A DNA stretch of 64,000 bases, taken from NCBI RefSeq assembly GCF_964656455.1, contig NC_135717.1:145156308-145220307 (forward strand). Direction: 5' to 3'. This document shows, piece after piece, positions 34,541 to 47,050 of this stretch. Below the pieces are notes generated by a model, which ran no database searches, was not told where the DNA came from, and was given only the letters and a program-made list of their open reading frames with translations. Positions within the stretch are counted from its first letter, which is position 1. Each line of letters begins with the position of its first letter. This DNA is from Halichoerus grypus. Its lineage: Eukaryota > Chordata > Mammalia > Carnivora > Phocidae. The translations under genes and the position numbers were made by a program.

Positions 34541-34840
34541 ACCTAAGGTTTGAGGGAGAACAGAAGCAAGGAAAATTGTCTTTGTGGAGGGAGATAATAA
34601 GCCAAAGGCTGTGTGGTGGATCTAAGGAAGCAAGATCCTTTGGATCATCCAGTGTTTCACAATATGCTGGAACTAAGAGCATGAGGTAAAGTTAAATAAT
34701 TAGCACATCTGAGTTAGCAGAACATGATATATACTCACTACACTGTTTCTTCTCTCAATTACTTAAGTTTATTTTATATGTTTATGCCTGGAACGTCCAG
34801 CAATCCCTGAAGACCCTTTGCCTTTCTTTGCTCCCACTTT

Positions 34841-35037
34841 TTTTATTTTATTTTATTTTATTTATTTATTTGACAGAGAGAGACATAGTGAGAGCAGGAA
34901 CACAAGCGGGGGAGTGGGAGAGGGAGAAGCAGGCTTCCCGCGGAGCAGGGAGCCCGATGTGGGACTCGATCCGAGGACGCTGGGATCATGACCTGAGCCG
35001 AAGGCAGACGCTTAACGACTGAGCCACCCAGGCGCCC
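34841..35037 (-). repeat. CAN SINE with 14-bp perfect duplication, - orientation
   Basis: TATTTTATTTTATTTTATTT tail, GAGAGAGACATAGTGAGAGC, GGGATCATGACCTGAGCCG, and a head ending GCCACCCAGGCGCCC. TTTGCTCCCACTTT flanks it at 34827-34840 and 35038-35051. Confidence 0.97.
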
Positions 35038-35055
35038 TTTGCTCCCACTTTTATT

Positions 35056-36868
35056 GGTCCTTCAGGATAATGACAAATCCTTATCACTGTTTCTCAAGCA
35101 GTGATATGTGACAAGGGGTCTTACTGGAACTAAGAGGGTCTGTTTACAGGAAAGATACCATACGCTAATCTGCAAGTTCTATGAGTTCTGCTAAACATAG
35201 CCTAAGGGACAATGCATACATCTCTTAGATCATAGGGTGGCTGTTTGGGCTGAGAAAGCTTCAAGGAAGGCAACTCCCGGGGCATTCCAATGGCTTACGC
35301 CCTTCTCCGAAAACTTCTCTGCCCTCAGTGGCCTCTGTGTTACATTCTAGCAAGCCAGGTATTATGGATGATTTCATGCTCTACATTAACCCCAACCACA
35401 GAGCTTATAATCTGTGACAAAATATTTCTCACAGTGAATGAAGATCATTTTCATCCAGATCCCCAGAGATATTGGTTAAAAATTATGCTGATCACTGAGT
35501 TCCTCTCAGTCTTCTTGAATCAGAATTTCTGAAGACCAGAAAGTTATAATTTAAAAATAAGCTTCCTAAAAGTAATTTTAATCACAGTCAAGTTTGAAAA
35601 CTATTATTATAAAGGCATAAACTAATATTTATTAAAAACTTTAATGTTCATAAATTAATATCGTATCATCACACATATAATTTTAATTCAAAGGGCAAAT
35701 CTTTCCTACTTCTGTCAATCTAAGAGGAAGTCTTCTCTGGTCCACAGTAAGATGGGAAAATAAAGATAATGCAGTGAGTATGTGTGTAAATGAGTGTTCA
35801 CCTTTCCTTATTCTTGACCCATTGGGGGACTGATTGCTTTGGACAGGAGGATAATAAGTCCTTATACTACCCCATTCATTTACATCAATTGCTTCTGTCT
35901 AATCTACGGTAAATATCTCTTTTCTTCCTAAAGGAGTTTTTGTTAAAGAAGGTATCCACAAGGGATAGAGTCTTCAAAAGTGCACAGCAATAAGCACTAT
36001 TTCTCATTGACCCATAGCCCTCTGTAATTGGGAGGAGGGGCACAGGTGTGAGTGATAACACGTTAGCATCTGCATGATAGGTGAAGTACCCTGTAAAGAA
36101 TATCATGCCTTTAATATGAATCTGGATCATAATGATCCTGAATTTACTTGTCAGGTATGGATTTATGACCATGTAAACATTTTACACGAATTACCCACTA
36201 ACAACCACACATCGGACTGTGCTAATGGAGGGCAAGAACTGATTTTAGAATGAGATTTGATTCTGCAATTAAGGATGGAGTTTTCTAACGTGGAGGAAAT
36301 GGAACTCTGGTAGCTTAAAAAAAAGTGGGGGAGGGGATGTTTCTCAGGAGATAGAGAAGCCTGGAGGCTTTGAAATACTGGAGCATGACTAGGTTATGAG
36401 AGTCAGTCCACAGGGGACTAGATTCTTCTGAAAATCACTTGGTTAAATAGTTTATAATAGCATGGGGGATTTCCTAACACGCATCATAAAAGAAAATACA
36501 TTTTTTCCTATTCTCACAGGGTTTAGCGGGGATTTGACTTTTGATTCTTGACAATTGACCTTAATGTCTGCATAAACTTTTGCCGAAGAAGGTACATTAA
36601 CCATAATACAAGCAACATGTATTGATTCCTTGCTATTTTAATGTTGCTTTTAGAGAATAGAAAGGGACCACCTGTTCACTAACCCTATCTCAAATGAGGT
36701 GATAGAATTATGATTGCCTTTTATCATGACCCATTGTTTTTGCCCAAGAGGAAGTAATAAAAGTGGCCAAAATCTCTCTCTACTTTGTAACCAACTGTCA
36801 CCTGGTTGTAAGCAAAAACCACTATGGGAAGCCTAGAACTGCTCAGAGTTTTAGAAAAGGAGGACGAA
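35056..36868. other. Intergenic sequence with a possible MER5/MER20-like relic
   Basis: Around 35480-35610, CTTGAATCAGAATTTCTGA and ATCACAGTCAAGTTTGAAAA look like a degraded hAT-Charlie 3' half. No gene recognised. Confidence 0.4.
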
Positions 36869-36885
36869 GAGAAGGAGTCATTTTT

Positions 36886-37079
36886 TTTTTTAAGATTTTA
36901 TTTATTTATTTGAGACAGAGAGAATGAGAGAGAGAGAGCAGATGAGAGGGGGGAGGGTCAGAGGGAGAAGCAGGCTCCCTGCTGAGCAGGGAGCCCGATG
37001 CGGGACTCGATCCAGGGACTCCAGGATCATGACCTGAGCCGAAGGCAGTCGCTTAACCAACTGAGCCACCCAGGCGCCC
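36886..37079 (-). repeat. Young CAN SINE with 17-bp perfect duplication, - orientation
   Basis: Near-consensus full-length copy ending GCCACCCAGGCGCCC. GAGAAGGAGTCATTTTT flanks it at 36869-36885 and 37080-37096. Confidence 0.97.
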
Positions 37080-37150
37080 GAGAAGGAGTCATTTTTATTA
37101 AGACTAAAGTTCTGAAACATGGGAATAGAACCTGAGTGTGTTTAACAAAC

Positions 37151-37152
37151 TG

Positions 37153-37187
<35 letters not shown>

Positions 37188-37190
37188 GTA
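37151..37190. repeat. (TG)n microsatellite
   Basis: About 20 TG units with one TT interruption. Confidence 0.92.
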
Positions 37191-37329
37191 GCGGGGGCAA
37201 TGGTAAATAATAAAGAAGCTCAGAGGATTTGTCTCTCCCTCTGTCTAAAGTTTCATTTAGAAATAAAATTAAATTTAAAAATTAAAATTATATGATGTCT
37301 GAAATTGGCTTTAAAATACTCCTGAAAAA

Positions 37330-37505
37330 GGGGCCCTGGGTGGCTCAGTCAGTTAAACATCCGACTAGTGATTTCAGCTCAGGTTGTGATCTCAGGGTCC
37401 TGGAATCAGTCCTGCATTGGGCTGCATGCTCAGCAGGGAGTCTGTTCAAGATTCTCTCCTTCTGTCCCTCCTCTCCCTGCTCTCTCTGTCTCTTTCTCAA
37501 ATAGA

Positions 37506-37542
<37 letters not shown>
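37330..37542 (+). repeat. Older CAN SINE with long (AAAT)n tail, + orientation
   Basis: GGGGCCCTGGGTGGCTCAGT head, older-subfamily GACTAGTGATTTCAGCTCAG segment, and an (AAAT) tail of about 10 units (37506-37545). AAAATACTCC occurs at 37313-37322 and 37543-37552, a likely target duplication. Confidence 0.92.
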
Positions 37543-37544
<2 letters not shown>

Positions 37545-37559
37545 AATACTCCAGGGGTG

Positions 37560-38885
37560 GGGGGGGGTGTTGTAGAATAGAATAAACAAGATAAGCCAAT
37601 CGTTTAAAACTAATCAATTTGTGTGAAAGGAATACCTGAGTGATTATTTTATCCTTTTATCTTCCTTGCATATACTTAAAAATTATATAATTAAAAAATT
37701 CATTGTGTTTTATCCTAGGAAATGATACCATCTTTGATTTTAGCCAGTTCTAAAACAATGATCCTATTACTTTTTCCACATTGCACTATAGAAGAAGCCA
37801 TATTCACTGGGCAGTTTCATATTTTTTCTTCTATGTTTAAATTTCCTAGTTACCTCCAATTTTTCAATAAAGTCTTACAAATATAGAGCCTTTAATGGGG
37901 AACACAAAGATACAGCACAATAAAGTTTGACCTTTTGCATATCAATATGTCTTATAGGCAATTGTAGCACCATTCTAGGGAGGGCAATGATCCAGAAATT
38001 TTCAATCATAATCAGCAAAGAAGTTGCAGTAAGTCGGAGTCATTTTAGAAGTGGGAGAATTGAGAAGGAACACTAAAGAAATCTGCTTTCAACTAATCTA
38101 GTTAGCCAAACATGTAACTACTTTTGTTCCTGAATATAGTAGAGGAGAATGATCTTTGAGGAGTGTCTGCGGTATGTCTGCCTGTGTCTATGTTGAGTGC
38201 TAAGGTACCGTCCTTTCTATGGAAGAACTGACTTTGATTTTGATAGTATTTTGTTCCACCATTTGTATTAAAATGTTTTTCTTTATGAAGTGATGGTGCT
38301 AACATATGGTAGCATGGCAAAAAAAATTTTAACGTTTGTTTTACATTGGCCTTCATAATAGTCTTAGAATTATTCCTCCAAATCAAAATCTAAGATTCAC
38401 TATCTTTTTTAAATCCCCATTTTATTTATTTCTATCTCTTCATCTCCTTTCTTTAGTCATCTGCTTCTCCAATGTCTTCACTTCTTTAATTATTTTCTTT
38501 CTCTATTCCATAAAGCTTGATTATGTTGAGCTATCTATTCTATCACAGATATCTTTCTTATTCTTTTTGATCACTATTGTCTGCACCATTGTCTAAGACT
38601 CCCAGGGGCACACAATAAACACGTGCAACATAAAGATGTAGAATATGTAGAGTAACTTGAGCTTCCATCTCTCAACAGTGAAGAATGGTGGAGTGGAATA
38701 AGCAAACATGTTCAACTCTGTACTTCCAACATTTTTCTAGATGCATTGGTTGATGGCAAGTATTTTTAATAAAAGTATACTAAAGAAAACAGAAACTACA
38801 CTTGTTATTGTGATAGAGAGAATTCAATATAGATAATTGGTTGAAGAGATTTGGGGGGCTCAAAAGAGTTTTTTTAAAAAAAGAC
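37560..38885. other. Unique AT-rich intergenic sequence
   Basis: No gene or assigned repeat; a G-run at about 37560-37568. Confidence 0.45.
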
Positions 38886-38888
38886 ATT

Positions 38889-39488
38889 CAAAGGGGCACA
38901 TGCACCCCAATGTTTATAGTAGCACTATCAATATCCAAATTGTGGAAAGAGCCCAGAGTCCATTGACTGATGAATGGATAAAGAAGATGTGATATATACA
39001 TCACATCTTTTTTATATGTATATATTATATATATATATTACTTGGTGATCAAAAATAATGAAATCTTGCCATTTGCAACAACGTGGATAGAACTAGAGTA
39101 TATTATGCTAAGCAAAACAAGTCAGTCAGAGAAAGGCAAATATCATACGGCTTCACTCGTGTGGAATTTAAGAAACAAAACAGATGAACATAGGGGAAGG
39201 GAAAGAAAAGTAAAATAAAATAAAAACAGAGAGGCAGGCAAATCGTAAGAGACTCTTAACTACAGAGAACAAACTGAGGGTTGCTGGAGGGGAGGGGGTG
39301 GGGAGATGGGGTAATTGGGTGATGGACATTAAAGAGGGCACTTGTTGGGATGAGCACTGAGTGTTACATATGTAAGTGATGAATCATTAAATTCTACTCC
39401 TGAAACCAATACTACACTATATGTTAACTAACTTGAATTTAAATTTTAAAAATGAAATAATCTAAAAATAAATAAAAATTTTAAAAAG
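38889..39488 (+). mobile_element. Carnivore LINE-1 3' end, 5'-truncated, + orientation
   Basis: ORF2 tail and 3' UTR: GGGGCACATGCACCCCAATG, GAATGGATAAAGAAGATGTG, a (TA)n patch, AACGTGGATAGAACTAGAGT, GCTAAGCAAAACAAGTCAGT, ACAAACTGAGGGTTGCTGG, GGGCACTTGTTGGGATGAGC, then an A-rich end. It is colinear with the sense half of the L1 at 22507-22876, which it helps interpret. No clean target duplication and no ORF. Confidence 0.92.
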
Positions 39489-39489
39489 G

Positions 39490-42015
39490 TATCACAAAGG
39501 TAGTACATAGAGAAAGCAGCTACCATTATTAAGTTGGGCGAAGGGGAAGAGGTTGAAAGAATTAGAACATAGAAGCTTGGAGCAGAATTTCTGTAGAGCT
39601 CTCAGTCCTCTTAAAAAGGGGGTAGTCCGTCTGGCCTGGTGGAAAGTCTCAAGAGATCTAGGACCCATGCCTTGGAATAGAAGATCCTGCCTGGCTGATG
39701 CTTGGTACCTCAGGATCTCAGAGCCCATGCTTTGCGAAGAAGGAGCCCAGATTTCTAAGGGAAGGGTTCTACTCAGCTGGAACTTGTACTTCTGAGAGGA
39801 CAGAATGAGACTGTTTGGGGAAATGTGTTAAAAAAAAAAAAAAAAAAAAAGCTAGAAACTTGTGCTGCTCCCAAACTGAGAAGCTATTGCTGGGAAAGCA
39901 GTGTCAGGAGTAACCCGGCATCACAGAGCACAGAATGGAAGTATGGGTTTGGAGAAGAGAGAAGATAGATTAATTACCAAGCTTCCAAGGTTGTGTCACT
40001 GAATAAGAGCGAGAAATGACACACGTAATCAGTTATTGGGAGTCCATATCCACCTGCTCCAGCAACACCCCTGCTTCCGTAGTCATGGAAGTTGAAACCC
40101 GGCCATTTTGCAGACCTCACGTCATTCAAGCAAGAGGCAAAGAAGGTAAGTCTATTGGTCAGGGTGTAGGTCCGAATGAACACGGATTAACGGTGGTTGC
40201 TGTTACACATGGGGGGAAAGAAAAATTTCTCTGGAATCTCTGGCCTTCTCCAGGGTTACTTTTCATTGCTTCCACTCCAATCAGTAAAGGTAATTGCAAA
40301 ACAAACAAACAAGCAAGCAAAAACCGAACCAAACCAAAACAACAGACAATTGAGGCAGGTCCACTCATGACTCAGACCCTTTAGAAACAAACATGTAGGT
40401 CATATCAGGTAGAGAACTTCAACCAGCTGAGAGCCTGACGTTAAGTAAAGGGCATTGGGAATGTGTAATAGATAAAGATCATTGCCTATTAAATTTTGTG
40501 TCCCCAAAACCTAATAGAGTTTCAGATGGATTCAAGTGCTCAATAAATATTTGGCAACTGAATAAAATTTATCTGCCGCGTTAATTATCTAAACTGTCAT
40601 TAAACCAAGTGCTCTTTTCAGGACTAAATTATCAGATTCATTAATGACTTCAGGTCTGAAATTCCATTGTTTGTTTCCCATAAATGTGTGCCAAAGTGTA
40701 ACAAAAAAGTGACTAAATTAACTTGGCCGTCATGATAAAAATCTGAGTCATCCTGATTAGATATTCCCCAGTTCCTCTCTTTGCTTTTTCATTATATTGA
40801 TATAAGGGATTCTGGAGAACTACAGACGAAATGTTCACTTTCAACTGACTTGAATAGCAGGTGTGGAGAAAAAACAAGCCATTAATTTGAATATTGGGCT
40901 CAAAGAAAGAGTAACATCAATCCACCTGTGATAGATATCATTTGTTGATTCTCAGCACCATCCCCGGCCTTCAAAGCTCCCCCAAAAGCTGCAGGGCAAG
41001 AAAGCCAAAAGCCAGGCTTCCCAGACCTCTTCATCGGCTGGGAGATGGGGGTGAGAAGGGAGTATTCCAGGGCAGCTGCAGACAGGTGTGTGGGCAAGCA
41101 GCAGATGAAGAATATTTTCAGCAGGCTTTAGAATTTTTCCCGTTACCAAATTCAGTGTTCTTTGCCTTTGGGATCACAAATGGGAGCTTCCAGAGGCTTC
41201 CTGGAGTCCTGAAAATAACCCATACAGGTACTGCAGGTAGCTGAAGTCACTGGTGATGATTTTCCAAGTTCCCCCATTATTTCCCCCATTTCCTGAAAGT
41301 GCCTTTTCTGACGTCCATATCCTCATGGTTTGAAGAGTCTCTAGTTATCCATTTACATGTCTTTTCTGTATCACATTAATCTAGAATGACCTCCAAATCA
41401 TATGCCATTCTATCCCACACTTTTTTTCCTCATAAGCTGTGTGATAGAGATGGAAGAAGCACAAAGAAGAAAAAAGAAGGCAGCAGACATTAATATTTGT
41501 TGATTAGTCTTTGAATTTCATGCAGATTTGCTAGTACTGGGATCCTTAGAGAAGGATCAGATGAACATTTGTCAGAAAATACTGAAATACAGTATTGTTT
41601 TATTAGTCACTTCTAAAATTACTTTTAATGCTACCATATTGTAATTCTAGGAACCCTCAAGTAGCAACTAAAGAGTGGGCGTTCTGAACCATTATGGAAT
41701 TGTTATTAAATGATATAAAATGTCATAGAAGAATAGTGGCAATCATAACAATAGCTTACATTAGCACTTAAAAATTTTTCAGGATAAAAAGCCTGCATAA
41801 TTTCTTCATAAAACATTCACTATAGAGGCATTATTCTATAACGTCTACTCTTCCAATTATTTTCAAATGATATAAAATTATCAGTAAACAGATATAAAAC
41901 ACACAGGAATATTTCATATATGCAAGACCCTGTGCTATGCATATACCTAGGGACATACCAAAGCATTTACATGCTCCCTATTTCACAGAGAACCTCAGGG
42001 TCATTCTTAATCCCT
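39490..42015. other. Intergenic sequence; slightly GC-richer patches
   Basis: An A-run at 39831-39850 and a short L2 3'-end-like match near 40535 (GTGCTCAATAAATATTTGGC). Patches at 40020-40260 and 40940-41250 are less AT-rich than their surroundings and hold overlapping 65-122-codon frames, but no domain or convincing splice pair was seen. Confidence 0.4.
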
Positions 42016-42019
42016 CCAT

Positions 42020-42476
42020 TCAGTAGATCAGCCTGTAGCTGTGGGTTCTAACTCCAAAATATACCTAAAATCTACTCCTTTTCATCTACCTTACAGTCAC
42101 ACTGGGTAAGCAATCATCATCTCCTGAAGACCTGCCTCCTTACTCCTGCTTCTACACCTCTTCTCCCCACTCCGCCATCAACAACCCAATTCACACTCAG
42201 CACACAGAGTATGGTTTTAAAACATAAATTAGATCATGACAATTACCTGTGATACAACTTTCAGGGCTTCCTCCTTCTTTTATGATAAAACCCAAATGCC
42301 TCTCTCCAGCATAGTCTTGCAAGGTAGAGCTTCTGCATAATTCCCAAGCTTTATCTGGTACATACCACACGTTTTCCCTCACCATGCTCAGCCATCCTGC
42401 CCTCCTGGCTCTACCTCCCTCCTCTGCTTTAGCATCTTGTATTTGCTGTTCTCTCTCCCTGGTAATTTCTTCCCTA
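42020..42476 (+). repeat. L2 element, left part, + orientation
   Basis: ACTCCTTTTCATCTACCTTA, AGATCATGACAATTACCTGT, ACAACTTTCAGGGCTTCCTC, TTTTATGATAAAACCCAAAT, CTCACCATGCTCAGCCATCC, GTATTTGCTGTTCTCTCTCC, CTGGTAATTTCTTCCCTAGT follow the L2 3' half in order. The element resumes at about 43885. Confidence 0.75.
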
Positions 42477-42477
42477 G

Positions 42478-43700
42478 TGCTTTTTTTTTTTTTTTTTTCC
42501 TTTTTCTTTGGAAGTAATTTCAAATTTACATAAAAGTTGCCAGATAGTATTAAGAGCTCCCATATACCCTTTCCTCAGATTAGGACACTTGCTTTCATAA
42601 GCACAGTAAAATCATCACAATCAGGAAATTACCACTGATTAAAATTGCTTAAATATTACCATCTAATTCACAAACCCCATTTGAATTTCATTGATTGTCC
42701 TAATAATATACTGTAAAAGACTAAGATCCAATCCAGAATTTTATGATATACTTATTGGACATGGCTCATTAGACTTTTCAAATCTGGAATAGTTCCTCAG
42801 GCTCTCCTTGTATTTCATGTCTTTGACAGGTTTAATGAATACAGCCCAGTTACTTTGTAGAATGTTTTATATTGATTTGTGTTCTCCTTAATACATTGTA
42901 TTAGAAAGTACACCATGGCTAATTGTATTCCTGATGATGCTAACTTTTACCATTTGGTTAAAATAGTGTCAGATTTCTCCACTATAGAGTTCATTACTTA
43001 ATGTATTTATTAATAATAACTTTAAAGTATTTTGTAGAAAAATACTTTGAGATTCCATAAATATTCTATTCCTCATTAATGTTTCTATTTATGATTCTTA
43101 TATGAATTATTTGTATGATAGTTGCCAAATGCTGATGTTCCAATTCCAGCATTGCTTTTACATATATTAGTTAACATTCTACTTAAAGAATTTGCTGTTT
43201 CTTCAATTTAATATATAATTATTTTTGTATAGATGGGAATTTGAATTTCTGTTTTACTCAAAATGTTGACAATTGTTACTATTGTTATTTGTTTTGACAC
43301 TCAAATTCTCCTCTATCTGGTCACTGGAAGCCTCTTCAAAGGGGTTACCATATCTTCTACTCATCTACATCATTCTTGGAGAACTTCCTTGTTCATAGCC
43401 CAACTAGTTGTCCTGAGCTCATCTTGCTTTTTCCTTGCCAATCCCTGGAGTCAGCCACTTCTTCAAGACCCCTTGTTCATTTTAGTGGAGAATAGTATTT
43501 ATAAACCAAGGTCTGGGTGCTAGTTGTGCTCTTTTCAAATGGGACATCATTATTCATTGGCTGGTCAGTGGAGAGAATTGGGAAATACATATGTGTACGT
43601 ACATATGCACACACATATATATGTGAGGATATATTTCTACACCTACTTCTCTACAATTTATTTTTAAAAATCACCATTTCACACTGCTACCTATGATGCT
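42478..43700 (-). repeat. L1M LINE-1 3' UTR, antisense, inserted in an L2
   Basis: A long T-run (42480-42500) marks the A-tail of an antisense L1. Then TTTACATAAAAGTTGCCAGA, AGAGCTCCCATATACCCTTT, AATCAGGAAATTACCACTGA, GGAATAGTTCCTCAGGCTCT, CCAATCCCTGGAGTCAGCCA, GTGGAGAATAGTATTTATAA and GGTCTGGGTGCTAGTTGTGC follow the old L1 3' UTR order. No coding part is retained. Confidence 0.82.
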
Positions 43701-43884
43701 AGACTCCCCTTTCTATGCTGGTAACTCCATTTTTAAAAGCGTGGGGCTTTATTCGCATTACCCTTCATTTATTTGCTTATTTTCTCCTCCCTCCTATATT
43801 GTATCTACCAGTCTTCCAGCAGTGTTGGCAAAAGCTCAATGCCTATGAGGGAGGGAAAAAGAGGGTAGGGGGAAGAAAGAAAGA

Positions 43885-44045
43885 GGAAACTTCACCATGT
43901 CTTTTAACCACTTCAGTATCATTCTTAGGTCTTAGCTCAAATGCAACCACCCTTTACAATGGATCCTTTTCACACAGGGACACACTGGTCATAAGTAAAA
44001 ATATAAAAAGATTGCCTATCTAGTTTTTATAATCTCTTATTTTAA
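43885..44045 (+). repeat. L2 element, right part, + orientation
   Basis: ATCATTCTTAGGTCTTAGCT followed by CAAATGCAACCACCCTTTAC continues the L2 consensus ('atcattcaggtctcagctcaaatgtcacc') directly after the point where the left part ends at 42476. Confidence 0.65.
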
Positions 44046-44074
44046 AAAAATGTGTCAACTTTTTGATGCTTTAT

Positions 44075-44305
44075 TCCAGCTTACTGGTTGAAGTCTCAGG
44101 TTCCTTAAGACCTGATTCTGCCACTTACTAGCATTGTAAACTTGGGCAACAGATTTTAATCCTTAAGTATAAAAAAGTGATCTTGGTATTAAGATGGCTA
44201 ACTCAAACAGATGTGAAGAATAAATGAGATCAGAACTGTAAAATTCTGCCATGAGCTTCACTTGGCATGTAGCAAGCACTTTGTCAAAAAATGTTAGTTG
44301 CTGTT
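44075..44305 (+). repeat. MIR element, + orientation
   Basis: CCTGATTCTGCCACTTACTA, GTAAACTTGGGCAACAG, GAATAAATGAGATCAGAACT, GGCATGTAGCAAGCACTTTG in MIR order. Confidence 0.8.
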
Positions 44306-45475
44306 GCTGAAATATATTTTGGGTAGTATTGTGACTGATATTAAGTTCAATTCATCTTAATATTAGCATTAACACTCCAGATTTATGTTCTTCAAGAATG
44401 TATGTATCCCCCAAATCATATCTTACACAGCTACCATTAAACTATTCATACATTTTTAAAGAAACATTATAAATTTATATCAATACTACGTAATTGTCAG
44501 CACATTATACAAAATAATGTAAGTTTATTTTGCTAAACTATCTATTACAAAGAGGTACTATTTATTTTCAAAGATGATTCATGGCATTCTACACACTAAT
44601 ATACGCATACACACATACAGTAAATATCTAAACAAGGATGAAAGTTGTCTAATATATTTTAACTACTTATATTTTAATTTAAAAAAAGTGTTTTCAAAAT
44701 ATTTTATTAATATCCAGAATTGTTATTGGAATATCAATACATTATGTCCATTTTCTTGATGGTTTGCTTTCATTGAGGAAAACAAGATTTCTTAATGATT
44801 GTTTATTTGTATTTTGTTTTTAAGAATCAATTATGTTGGTTTTTTAATATTTTTATAAAGGTTTTATTTCTAAATAGAAATAAAAATTTTTTTTCTCTTA
44901 AATTTACAAGGTAATAGAGGTGTAAAACATAAAGCTTTAAGCCATAAAAAGCAAGATTTTTACATAAACATACAGCTTCCAAAGCACCAATTATTGCTGT
45001 CAATTCACTTGGACATAATGTGAATGAAAATATTTGAAGCCTATTGATATGGAAATGTGCTACTGCCCTCTTATGGAATATACTTGAATGACAGTCAGTG
45101 ATTTTACACCTCTCTTGAAGTAGAAATAAAAAATATTTTAAAAATGTGATTCAATTCATTATACTCCGTTCTATTCATTTAGTGTTTTGTTAATTTCCTG
45201 ACCACAACACATTTCAAAAACTTTATTTGTATAATTTTGTTTTCCCCTAATCAATATAGAATTTCTACAAATTTCCTTCTCACATAGTATCCTTTGAATT
45301 TGTATCAGAATTATAGTAGTATATTTAATGGAAAACTGAAATTTAATATTTGACCATCTAATTTTGAGGGTGGCTGAAAATACTCATTTTAATGTTTAAA
45401 TCCTGGCTGGTTAAGATGGCTAGTTAATCCAGATGGAAAAACTGGATAAAATAAGAACATGTTGAAAATAATAAT
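44306..45475. other. Unique AT-rich intergenic sequence
   Basis: Nothing recognisable. Confidence 0.45.
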
Positions 45476-45477
45476 TA

Positions 45478-45700
45478 TCACTATATAACATGTACTGTTT
45501 GATATGTATTGTTCTAGGTAGAAAGCATTCTAAATATATTAACTCACTGCATCCTCACATCAACCTTGTGAGTTAGGTGCTATATCACCCTAATTTACAG
45601 GTAAGGAAAAAGAGGCAAGGAGATGTGAATTATTCAAGGTCACTTGGGGACTGAGTAGCAGGGCTGGCATCTAAACCCTGGCAACTTGCTTCCATGTGTT
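45478..45700 (-). repeat. MIR element, antisense
   Basis: GATATGTATTGTTCTAGGTA, TATTAACTCACTGCATCCTC, ACATCAACCTTGTGAGTTAG, AATTTACAGGTAAGGAAAAA, CAAGGTCACTTGGGGACTGA, CAGGGCTGGCATCTAAACCC in antisense MIR order. Confidence 0.85.
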
Positions 45701-45984
45701 GAATTCCAAAACTCTACTGGTTCTCTATGATCAAGATACTTTATATAAAGATCTGATACATTTATCAATGATCCCTGAAAAGAACCCAGAAATCGTCAGC
45801 TCATCTCTGTTTAGATCATTTTAATGAGTTTGAAAAATTGGATGGGTCGACTAGTTGATCCTATTTAATAAGAGTGCGGGCATTCAGATAGGTGTTTATT
45901 CTCCTCTAATGCTTCTTTCTCTTTCAATTTCTCCTCCTCTCCTATTCCTCTTTCCTTTAAAAAGGGGGTGGGGGGGTGGGAAGC

Positions 45985-46490
45985 ACATGTCGATTCTGTG
46001 CCAAGCACTATGTAACTCCAGGAAATATAATTCTGAATAAAACAAACAACTAACCTCTGGGAATTTAATGTGGGAAACAGAGAATCTGAATATAATGTCA
46101 TGAGCGCCGTTCCGAGGGTAAGCAGAGCAGATAAACACGGCAAACAAATCCCCAAAGGAAAATGCTTTTTACACTGAGAACTGAAAGATATATAGATTCT
46201 AGCCAAAGACAAAGGGAAGAGTGGGGAGGAATGGAGAGCAATCTGGATGCATAGAACAATATGTGCAAAGAAATGGGTTCAAAGGAATTTAAGACATTCA
46301 GAGAAGCATAAATATAGCGATTGTACATGACTGCAGTGTAGAATGTGTTAGGAAAAAGATGAGCCAGGGGTAAGGCAGAAACTTATTATGAAAACTCAGG
46401 CCTCCCATCATAAGCAGTTTGTCATTTATCCTAAGGGAAATACAGAGCCTTAGAAGGACTTTTAAGAGAGTGATCAGACCAGAATTAGAC
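45985..46490. repeat. Ancient L2-like repeat, same uncertain family as 1-240
   Basis: GTGCCAAGCACTATGTAACT, AACAACTAACCTCTGGGAAT, CAATATGTGCAAAGAAATGG, AGCAGTTTGTCATTTATCCT, TTTTAAGAGAGTGATCAGAC correspond to the ordered landmarks of that family. Confidence 0.5.
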
Positions 46491-46632
46491 ACTTAAATGT
46501 TCTAGTTACCTGCATTTTTCTCCAGAAATATGAAGGAAAATAGTGAAACCTATATTTTAGTATTACTCATAGCTGTGTTAGATTTATATTTCACCAGGGA
46601 AGCTGAACATAAATGAACACAGTTCAACCTTC

Positions 46633-47050
46633 GCTGTTGTGGGTTGAATTGTGTCTCCCAAAAAGATACATTGAAGTACTAACCCCTGGTACCCATCAAT
46701 GTGACCTTATTTGGAAATAGGGTTTTCGAAGATAAAATCAAGTTAAGATGAGGTCTTACTGAATCAAGGTGGGCCCTAATCCAATAGGACTGGTGTCCTT
46801 ATAAGAAGAGAAGATATAGCATCTCTCTCACATGAAGAGAGGAAATCATGTGATGGAGAAGAAGGCAGAGATGTCAGTGATGCATCTTTGTCAGGGGCAC
46901 CAAGCATTGCCCAACACCATCCCAACTAAAAGGCATGGGGCAGACTCTCCTCTAGAACCTTCAAACTGTGAGAGAATATATTTCTGTCGTTTTAAGCCAC
47001 CCAGTCTGTGGTACTTTTGTTTTTGGCAGCTCTGGAAAATTAATATACTC
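46633..47050 (+). repeat. ERVL-MaLR LTR (MLT1-like)
   Basis: TGTTGTGGGTTGAATTGTGT, TAACCCCTGGTACCCATCAA, TGTGACCTTATTTGGAAATA, GGGCCCTAATCCAATAGGAC, GTGTCCTTATAAGAAGAGAA, ATCATGTGATGGAGAAGAAG, AACTGTGAGAGAATATATTT, AAGCCACCCAGTCTGTGGTA. A complete-looking non-coding LTR with no internal region nearby. Confidence 0.8.

Noticed and set aside
37506..37545. Regular AAAT array as a possible CRISPR-like or satellite repeat
   Set aside because: It is the expanded tail of a SINE with flanking target duplicates. No spacer-repeat structure exists anywhere in the window.
40016..40384. 122-codon plus-strand frame followed by smaller frames
   Set aside because: No domain, ends in simple AAAC-rich sequence, and no matching acceptor/donor pair in phase. 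Kept only as a weak regional observation.
45865..46212. 115-codon minus-strand frame overlapped by two others
   Set aside because: Located in L2-like repeat sequence, with no domain or splice context.
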